Below, piece after piece: positions 56,241-64,000 of a stretch of DNA of 64,000 bases; the first letter of the stretch is position 1; each line of letters starts with the position of its first letter. Origin of the DNA: Guadua angustifolia (Eukaryota; Streptophyta; Magnoliopsida; Poales; Poaceae); NCBI GenBank assembly GCA_036346375.1, contig CM070508.1, positions 25,922,852-25,986,851 on the forward strand. The letters run 5' to 3'. A program made the translations under genes and the position numbers. The notes under the pieces were generated by a model, which was not told the origin of the DNA, searched no databases, and saw only the letters and a program-made list of their open reading frames with translations.

Positions 56241-58350
56241 CATATGATGCAATATGCATGCCTTATCTCTTCTTTAGCACATACCGGTATGGCCGAGTGC
56301 ACACCCGTCGGTGTGCACCCTCTCATTCCCCTTCCACCCCGTGGTGGAGGGTGCCTACTCTTACTGACTCGCTCCCATACACCCACGTATACGGGACTAC
56401 GAGGTAGGACTTTCGTGCTCACTACATGTGAGCACAGAGGCCCGCATCAGAATGGGTCGCCCCTTCCATCATGAATGCACAAATGCAATTAACATAAACC
56501 AATTCGCAACCTATATTCATCTCTCACATTTGCGTAGCCATAGCCAGATACATAAACGTCAACCACTTCTCACATCCATAAATTACCATTCTCAACATTC
56601 AAATCACCTTCTCAACACTTGGATCCATATTCTCAACAAATCTTATCCACATGGTCAATCTGTCATTCTCACTCGCACCAAAGACATAATCAATTTTCAA
56701 GATAACAAATCAACTATTCCTTTTAATCCAACCTCACAACTTCATTATTCACATTCACATATCATAGTAGTAAGTAATCTTATGAACGTGTGATATAGCA
56801 ATATGTCAATTTGGCGATTATACGGGGTCCAACAAACAACCCACAAAGTATTCACTCCAAAGATGCACTTTTTCATAAACGCATATATGCAAAAGGCATT
56901 CTCAACTTTCATATCCATAAGGTCACATATATCATAAACACTCACATAGACGCATACAATCGCATATCATGACCACAATTTGAGCTATTTTCATAATTCA
57001 AATCTTATATCTTTTATATTCCCTTTAGCCTAATCATACTAGGGAGCATCATCCAGGAATATATAAAATGAAACCCATGGCATATTGACAAGGCATATGG
57101 TTCATCAATCAACAAACATAACAAACAAACATTGATGCACTTGCATATAATCTTGGTTTGAACGATAGCATAAGCAATTAACTATTCCCATTCATCACAT
57201 CGCAAGCAAAATCAAACATGAAAATATTAAAATAACACATGGATAATTATATGCTTGCAAAACCAATTGGCCACCTAAGCCACAACCGAAGACAATACAC
57301 TTGCCTTCAATCTTCTCGAGACAAGGTTGCCACACCCGGGGTCACACCACCTGCACATAGATATAGCCCACTCAAAACACACCCAAAATCATCACAAGAC
57401 TCATAGCTAAGTGGGATTCGCAACCCACTCCTAAAACCCGAGAACAGAAATCTGCCACCCGGGACAGCACTTGGTAAAACGGGCATAACTTTCAAACGGC
57501 TGAACGAAACTTAGCGATTCCAGACTTCATTGAAAGGTAATTTGATTATCTACAACTTTTTCTACAGCCGACCGACCGGGAAAAGTACCGATTATTCCCA
57601 GATTTGCGACGAACAGCAGACAGCCGCAAAAATACTTCGCTCTGAACAGCACGCGGTAAAATAACCATAACTTTCAAACGGCTGAACGAAACTTGTTGAT
57701 TTCGGTCTCTATTGAAAGGTAATTCAATTATCTACAACTTTCGTTATAGACAAACCCCCAGGAAACGCTGGTAGAATTTTCAAACAGCAGCTCTAACAAG
57801 GGACGAAAATCTGCTCGAACCAGAAATTTCAAATCACCCTAGTCTCTCCATTTCCCCAACTAAATGCATCACAAAATAAGAATCCTAGCTGGGAATTTTC
57901 TCAAACACCTTACATGCAAGCATTTCACCCCAAAATTCTAGGGTTTTACCTCCAATCTTACTCATGGAGGAAAGGGAGGTGGAGGAGCCGAGGCAAGGTG
58001 AAGAGGGGCTTGTCTTGCCGGAGGGGGCTCGCGGAGGGGAGGACGCCTGAGCCGGGGAGGGTCGCCGGCACTACTTGATGCCGAGGCTGCTGGCGACACC
58101 TTCGATGGTCTTGGTCTTCGCTGCTCCAAGACGCTGCTTCTTCGCTGCTCAGAAGAGGGTGCCGGAGGAGAAGACACGGAGGAGGCGCACGGCTGGGAGG
58201 GGCCAGGGGCAGCGCCATGCCTGAAGTCGGGGTGGAAAAGAAAAACTGGAGGCGCATGGAAATGGGAGGGAGGCAGCACTGGGGTCTAGAGAAACAAGTG
58301 GCTGGCTCCCTTTTTCTCTTGAAGTTGGTGGGCTTATAGGGTTAGGGAAG

Positions 58351-58351
<1 letters not shown>

Positions 58352-58407
<56 letters not shown>
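58352..58407. repeat. TA microsatellite
   Basis: About 27 TA units with one CA interruption, within insertion D. Confidence 0.9.
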
Positions 58408-58408
<1 letters not shown>

Positions 58409-60384
58409 CTACACCACAACTAGAAACCACAAATCAACCTCCTCCAAAGACTGTCACTTCAAACCCTCGGCGAAAAGAACAATTCTTTGAGTAAAGATTG
58501 CCACAAAAAATTACGGCTCGGAGAAATTCCCTTTCCGATATGCATTCGGCATATCTCAAAACTTATCGCTAAAATTCTTAAAGCTGCGAGGCAACCAAAT
58601 CTTTTGCCCTTCCGAATAAATCCTTGGATCAAGAAGATGAAGACAATTCCGGCCAGAAAAACCAGGAAAACGATTTTTTTTGCGGTATTACACTCAAGTC
58701 TGGTCTCCACCCTATATAATGCTCCAGCCGTCGTACGTTGTCGTTTAGGTTTTTTGTTGCGTGTGGTTGACCCCTTGTATGTCCCTCCTCGTGTTCACGT
58801 GTGTCGACTAGACCACCCGTGACAAGAAACAAAACCTCACCCCTGTTTTTGAGTTGAATTTTTAGATTGTGCTTCACTTGATTCTTGCAAGTTTTTCGAT
58901 TGCTCGCAGGGATTAAGATCAATCTTGTTGGACGCGGTTGATAACACTCGAGTTGGTGGTATTGTGATTATCGGTTTCTTGTCCCCACTGGTTGGTAGCC
59001 GAATGTCACGATGCTGTCATCTCGTAAATCGACGTATCGTTCTCTCCAGAAGATCGGGCTGACCCTCGTGCTCATCAATTCAAATCTTCATCACCGTTGA
59101 ATTCAACCTACTTCATAACTCATGGATGACTGTTAGTCCAACAAGTATGGTTGTCTTAATCATCAATGCACTCCATTAACACAAAATGGATGACCCAAGA
59201 TCCTTCGATCTATTCCTTGATGATGATTAACCACAACCCAAATCAAATTGAATAAAAATACTGATTTATCTTGAGTATATTGATGTAACTAATGCTTCAT
59301 ATACTCAAAAATATTTGTTTGTCCTTTAATCAATAAAGCATACCATCAACATATAAGGGAGAGCCTTATGATTAGATGACAACCAAATACAATTTAAATT
59401 GCATTTAAATTGTTATGAGTGTATATTAACTATACAAGTTTCATGTACTCATTTTGATGGTTTCCAAGTAATGATCTGTAACACCCCAATTTTTGCTTTT
59501 ATTGCATTTAAATGGTATTTTGAATTTTTGGGAATTTCTGGAATTTATTTGGATTTATTTGGAATTATTTGAATTTATTTTGAATTAAGCCATTTATCAA
59601 ATTAATTAAATAATGGAAAAGTTAAAATAAAGTTTTGCTGAAAATATTTTATTTGAGTCACAAATGTCTTAAAATATTTTTGGGAATTTTTCCAGAATTT
59701 TTCTAGTATTTTTAAAGCCCCAAATGAATTATTTGAATTTTGGGAATTATTTTTAATCGAAAAAGGATTAAAAATCCCGTGAACAGTGTTGGGCCGAACA
59801 CTGTGCGGCCCGTTCCGGGAAAACCCTAACTCCGCCGCCGTTCGATCCGGATCCGACGGCTCTCATCGCGCCACGTCGCCCCAACCCGAATCCTCGTCGG
59901 ATTCTGCCGCCGCCGTGTGGGCCTCGGTTTCCGCGACTTTCACGGAAGCCGAGGGCACTATTTATTGCGCCGCCACCCGTGTTGGGATCCTTACCTCGCG
60001 CCGCATCCGTCCGTACTCATCACGCCGCCCGAGACGCCGCCGCCTCGCCGCACGACCTCGTCGAAGTTCCCGAAGTCACCCGCCGAGTTTCTTGCGCTGT
60101 TCGCCGCCCGGTCATTCTCCGCCGTCGCCCGTGCCACCGTCGGACTCACCTCGTCAAGCCGCGTCGGGAGGGTCACTTCTTCACGCCGGAGGACCACGGA
60201 AACGCCGTCGGCTACGTCTTCGTCTCCGTCTCCGGTCGAACTGCGCCGCCGCATCGTCGCCGGGTTCACGAAGCCGCCACCGACGATCCAGATCCGATCC
60301 GAGGTGAGCCCACGTCGCCTTAGGGATAGTGAACTTCATCTTCAATTCTCCACCGTTAGATGCAAATCCGAGGGTCGCCGTTCG

Positions 60385-60540
60385 CTGTGCACGAGACGCC
60401 GACAACGCGGACCCACCTGTCAGTGGCACCGCACCTCTCACTGTGCATGAGACGCTGACAAGGCGGACCCACATGTCAGCCGCACTGTGCACTGTTCACA
60501 CGAGACGCTGACAGCACGGGCCCACTCGTCAGCCGCACGC
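60385..60540. repeat. Three-copy repeat of about 55 bp in insertion E
   Basis: GAGACGCTGACA-type units start at 60393, 60449 and 60502, each followed by GCGGACCCAC.TGTCAG or a variant. Confidence 0.65.
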
Positions 60541-60550
60541 ACCGTGCGTG

Positions 60551-60729
60551 TGACGTCACCGCTGACGTCATGCTGACGTCATGGTGGGACCCACTTGTCA
60601 GTGAGATAGCCGAGTCGTGCTGACGTCACAATGACGTCATGCTGACGTCATCACGGGAGCCGGTCAGGGCTGACGTCAGCAAGGCCACGTGTCACTCTCT
60701 GGTGGCGACACGTGTCACGGATGACGTAA
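60551..60729. promoter_or_regulatory. Cluster of TGACGTCA palindromes and CACGTG-like boxes
   Basis: TGACGTCA occurs exactly at 60551, 60563, 60574, 60621, 60632, 60643 and 60671. TGACGTAA is at 60722 and ACACGTGTCA-like boxes lie near 60687 and 60708. TGACGTCA and ACGTG are the binding cores of plant TGA/bZIP and ABF-type factors. The sites fall in two triplets about 11 bp apart within each, one DNA turn, which favours cooperative binding. Confidence 0.8.
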
Positions 60730-60969
60730 TAATTATTTTCCCGAAAAGAAAAATGTTTATTTAATTCGGTTTATTGATTTAAAATGTATTTTGAAACTTC
60801 AAATGCTTATAACTTTTGCGTTTTAACTCCGATTTGAGTGATTCCAATTTCTATAAATTTGTAAAATTGATATCTTTCTGTTTATGAATTTTAATTGAAT
60901 TTTTGAGCACTGTTTGTCTACTGTTTATTTATTTTATTGTTTTGTGCATACGCTACGTGAGACGTTGAA

Positions 60970-62271
60970 GTCCCCGACGGTTTCGAGGAGAAGTTCGACC
61001 CAGAGCAAGCTCAGGAACCAGAACCAGCACTTTTTGAAGGCAAGTTGTGTTTGATCATGTTGAACCTATTAGAGAAAAATTACTTTGATTTAAACTATTG
61101 CATGCTAATTTGATAGAAATGACTTTGAATAAATTTTGGGACTAGTTAAATACCTAGTTCTTGTATGCCACCTTGTCGTATATAATTGTAGGCCATGAAT
61201 TCCTTGTCACCCTAGGTTATGGATTAATAGTTGGATATTAATAATTTGCCAACATGGGTTGAGTAGACCAAGTAGTATGCTTAGCCCCGCGTGGACATAT
61301 CATGATTTTGGAATACCAAAGCAAATATTGACTTAATGAGATATGGAACGTGTTTTTGTGAATGAGACATGTGTTATTGAGATGATGATGGCACGTGGTG
61401 CAATGGTAAAGAACCGTGGGAAAAATGATTTAGACGGGGCAAATGGCAAGATTGTTTCGTGGGCCAAGAGTGGCAATCGGGCGGTCGATTTGGTTTTTAT
61501 TGGTTTTGGATAATTGAGATCACACTTGGTTAGTCTTGTCTCGATCCACTAAGGACTTAACCTTGCGAGCATTTGAACCGAGTCCTCCATACAACCACAA
61601 GCTCCGTAATGGGACGGGCTTAGCTGAGTAAACCGGGAAATCTATTCTTTGGTCTTGCGTGGTGGTGTGAGGCCGGAGAAGCGGAATGAGAACTCACATG
61701 GCGCAAGAGGGGGCCCCAGGTGTGGTAACCATCCCTCCAAATGTTGAAACCTTAGCGGCAAGATCGAGTTTAGATGGAACTTTGGAAAGGCTTCGTTCTG
61801 GTTATTTGCCTTGGTGGTATTTGACTGTATCTTGTGGGTAAAGTGTATAACCTCTGCAGAGTGTACAACCTATTCGAATAGCCGTGCTCACGGTAATGAG
61901 CATCGCTCGGTGATTACGGTCAAGGGTTAGATTTTCATGAAAATGAATTGTTTATGGAAAATGCTTGGGTTGGTAATGAGGAACTTGACATAGGATGGAA
62001 ATGTGATTTACAATTGAAATATTGTGAAAGCTACTATTCTTATTACTGTTTTACTGCTTTGCAAATTATTACTGTTATTCTTGAATGCTGTACTGCACAT
62101 AAACCATAGCCTATCCTTTGTACTAAGCCATGCACGTAGAATATTAGAATTGCATTCTGTGCATGACTTGCTGAGTGCTCAAAGTACTCACCCCACAACA
62201 ACACAACTTCAGTTGAAGAAGAAGCAACCCCTGCTCAGGAGGAGGAGTATCAGGAGGAGCCGACGAACTAG
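60970..62271 (+). other. Two acidic coding-like segments in LTR E, possibly one spliced small protein
   Basis: 60967-61042 reads EVPDGFEEKFDPEQAQEPEP then ALFEGK. 62200-62271 reads VEEEATPAQEEEYQEEPTN and a TAG stop. Both are Glu-rich and lie on the plus strand about 1.2 kb apart with no open frame between. Similar acidic pieces are seen in some long grass gypsy LTRs as I recall. Function unknown. Confidence 0.35.
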
Positions 62272-63124
62272 GGAGCAAGCCGATCGTTGTTCGTGGCAAA
62301 TTGGTTGGCGCCACGAGTTTATTTTATTTCATTGCATTTGAATATTTTAATAATCCTTCGCCTACGTGAGGCGATCTTTGTAACTTGACCATAAGGTCAA
62401 TCAACTAGTTTGAGTATTTAATTAAAGTACTTATTATTTCGTTGGATATGTCTGTGATATGTACCGATGTTGAAACTGTGTGCACTAGCGTGATCCTGGA
62501 CTAGTGCTGAAACACAGAGGGTCCGGATTTGCAAATTCGGGTCCCGACATGATCCAAATTATATGGAGTGAAAAAAGGGATCAATACTATTGAAACTATC
62601 AAACATAGAGTAAACTCTATTAAATGTGTGCATATAAATAATTGAACATTGAATCAATATGCATATAATCAATTTATGATTGCTTTGAGTTTATCCTATT
62701 CTTCCATGAGTACATTAAAACTACACAAGTTTTTATATACTCAAGGATTTGTTTCTATATAATGATCCTAAATTTATTTGACGATATGAAAGGGGTCAAT
62801 ACTTATGAAACATCAAGGTAAAGTATAAACTCCCCCCCTAAATGTGTGCATTCATGTATATATGGAATTGGACAGAAAATGCACATCTTGAGATTTAAAC
62901 TATGATGGAGTTCACCTTCTAACTTGAATCCAAAGTATGCTGTAAAAATAATAGAGTTGTAACGATGCATACCTTTGGGGTTTCCATTTTTCATCCAAAT
63001 GAGACTAATAAAAATAAAGCTCAATAAAAGATTTAATCTCACAATGATTAGATTTATCATTAAATAGTGATTAAACATTCATTCAAAATCAATCACCAAA
63101 ACTAAAAAGGAGCTTGTACTTACA

Positions 63125-63320
63125 AATGTGTGTCATCAAGCTAAGAGACATCATCTCCCCTACTCTTCTTCAGTCCGTATGTCCACGTCTTAGAACTTGT
63201 ATTCTTTGATGTTTGGGGTCATGCATCTCAATCTGTATGAGGATATCCATACTATGTTAGTTTCATTGATGACTTTAGTACATTCTACATAGTTCATGGC
63301 AAAAATGACATTCTAATTAT
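63125..63320 (+). pseudogene. copia-3 integrase catalytic-core start
   Basis: It encodes CHQAKRHHLPY, then FFDVWGHASQSV and GYPYYVSFIDDFSTF in nearby frames, matching the first catalytic Asp region of copia integrases (DVWG) and the D of FIDDFS. It degrades after HGKND near 63310. Confidence 0.75.
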
Positions 63321-64000
63321 TTGATCTTTGGTTGCAGGGATGTGGCTTTCGCCACCAATGATAATACCTAATATCATTATCAAGGAATGACTTCATGTAG
63401 TGGGATTTCCTTCCTCCAGTCTTTCTTGAGAGCACATGTAGGGAGTATGCATCTTTTCCAAGAAAAAGAAAGGCAAAATTTTGATGGTTGAAGAATATCC
63501 ATAAATTATTCTTTTTAATAAAATGTATCAACACGTGAGCTCATTTGTTCATATGGTGTCAACTAGATGGGAGAATTTGCCCAGCGACACTCTTTAAAAT
63601 TCGCGATTCACCAAATAACACCCTGGCCCACTGTCATAGACACAGACGGACCCACATGTCATAGACACACCACCAAAAGCCAACGAATTAGGTATCGCTG
63701 GACTAATTTTTCCTCAACTAGATGTGCACACCTTTTTTCATTTGTAGAATAAGAATGATAGATGGAATTATGTATGCACTAACCCCAGAAATACACACAA
63801 CCCATTTGGTTCGGGGCTAAGAGATGGGTTAGGGGTTTCACTTTTCAAACATTCTTAGGTTAAAGTGTTAACTTAACCCACTCAATGCCTTTTAACCCTC
63901 TTAATCTAGAATTAAATTAATCTACTAAATTGGTGGAATAAGCAAACCCAGAACAACTAACCCTCCTAAGTTCTATTTTTCTACAGCTAACCTAGCTAAC
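63321..64000. other. Unassigned AT-rich DNA at the right edge; possible start of a MITE
   Basis: No gene recognised. A minus-strand open frame at 63313-63534 has no domain I know. From about 63800 (CCATTTGGTTCGGGGCTAAG) the DNA resembles the start of a grass MITE cut by the window edge. Confidence 0.3.

Larger units (their letters stand above)
55224..58692 (-). mobile_element. Insertion D: long LTR (probably gypsy, Tekay/Athila-like), 3.47 kb
   Basis: It starts TGTAACACCCCGG and ends CGGTATTACA, so both ends show TGTAAYACC in inverted form. Flanks CCAAG and CTCAA form only a weak duplication. A minus-strand TATAAG-like box near 58335 is followed by a GC-rich leader (57960-58320), which suggests minus orientation. 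It contains a 61-bp tandem repeat and a TA microsatellite. There is no pol, so it is read as a solo LTR. Confidence 0.62.
59477..62549 (+). mobile_element. Insertion E: long LTR (solo), 3.07 kb, with GC-rich leader and TGACGTCA cluster
   Basis: It begins TGTAACACCCCAATTTT and ends GGGTCCCGACA, flanked by perfect TGATC duplications (59472-59476 and 62550-62554). It has a GC-rich zone (59780-60540), a bZIP-type site array (60551-60729) and two acidic coding-like segments (60970-61043 and 62203-62271, plus strand). No pol genes, so it is a solo LTR or a short non-autonomous element. The plus orientation is inferred only from the coding-like segments. Confidence 0.75.
53920..63124 (-). mobile_element. 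Insertion C: LTR of the same family as insertion A, split by insertions D and E
   Basis: It begins TGTAAGTTGAGGAT and GAGGGGGTGAATAGACGG and ends GTACTTACA, flanked by AATAC (53915-53919) and AATGT (63125-63129), a decayed 5-bp duplication. Removing D and E leaves about 2.65 kb collinear with insertion A, including the lines around AAACTCCCCC and CCAAAGTATGC near the right end. It therefore looks like an old solo LTR. Orientation follows insertion A by homology. Confidence 0.72.
41034..63320 (+). mobile_element. copia-3: Ty1/copia element split by three nested insertions
   Basis: Pieces that belong together when insertions are removed: part of the 5' LTR before 41039, LTR tail 44387-44466, primer site 44467-44479, gag 44490 to about 45660, gag-pre-integrase segment 53575-53919, and the integrase start 63125 to about 63310. 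Reading continuity is good at the third junction: CN before 53920 continues with CHQAKRHHLPY at about 63130. The remainder of integrase, RT and the 3' LTR are not seen before the window ends, so a further break or deletion near 63310 is likely. The left limit given is only the insertion-A boundary. Confidence 0.78.

Noticed and set aside
57958..58430. Pro/Ser-rich open frames in insertion D
   Set aside because: They fall in the GC-rich leader of an LTR and include the TA microsatellite translated as Ile-Tyr repeats; no sign of selection on protein.
59786..60511. Three overlapping Arg-rich frames in LTR E
   Set aside because: Composition effect of CG-rich DNA; all three plus-strand frames are open over the same stretch.
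63313..63534. 73-codon minus-strand frame near the right edge
   Set aside because: Lys/Phe/Asn-rich translation without known motifs, in DNA that probably belongs to degraded transposon sequence.

Overview
The window is nuclear DNA of a grass (Poaceae). The evidence is an intact five-exon cytokinin oxidase/dehydrogenase (CKX) gene of the grass CKX9/CKX10 type, a Stowaway MITE and a PIF/Tourist-type MITE, a CACTA element, a Reina-like Ty3/gypsy chromovirus, and several Sirevirus-type and other Ty1/copia elements with tRNA-iMet primer-binding sites. The protein looks like a close relative of the rice ones but not identical; I cannot name the species. Nothing bacterial, organellar or viral was seen. 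CKX (minus strand, 33047-37251) is the only complete host gene I can support.

Left part (1-12274): the transposase-proximal end of a CACTA element (1-3590, minus strand) ends cleanly at 3590 inside an exon of a plant-mobile-domain (PMD) gene fragment. A GC-rich stretch (about 5100-5660), a Stowaway MITE (5872-6129) and a complete but decayed Reina-like gypsy element (6891-12269, TSD GCTCT) follow.

Middle (12275-33046): about 4.2 kb of AT-rich DNA that contains several splice-flanked, plus-strand coding-like segments, then a complete copia element (16456-21433, minus) and a complete 11.1 kb Sirevirus-type copia (21516-32640, plus, TSD CTTTC). With both retroelements removed, the remaining DNA reads as one piece running into the 3' end of CKX. 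A fragmented or unannotated plus-strand host gene convergent with CKX may lie here.

CKX locus (33047-37400): all five exons join in frame with GT/AG introns to give 522 residues. Intron 3 (2.4 kb) has been inflated by a MITE and AT-rich tandem repeats. Upstream DNA (37.4-41.0 kb) holds no gene but has a four-copy 161-bp tandem array and two MITE-like repeats.

Right part (41.0-64.0 kb): a nested retrotransposon stack. A plus-strand copia (here copia-3) was hit by (A) a 3.35-kb Sirevirus-type LTR in its own 5' LTR, (B) a deleted Sirevirus-type element inside its protease region, and (C) another LTR of the type A family inside its integrase region. C was later split by two long LTRs, D and E. 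Target-site duplications or coding continuity support most of these joins.

Most unusual signals: LTR A carries sixteen copies of the heptamer AACACAT, nearly all flanked by inverted repeats whose stem sequence changes from copy to copy while the loop stays fixed. LTR E contains seven perfect TGACGTCA palindromes within 130 bp. A cryptic set of plus-strand exon candidates lies between 13.5 and 33.1 kb.
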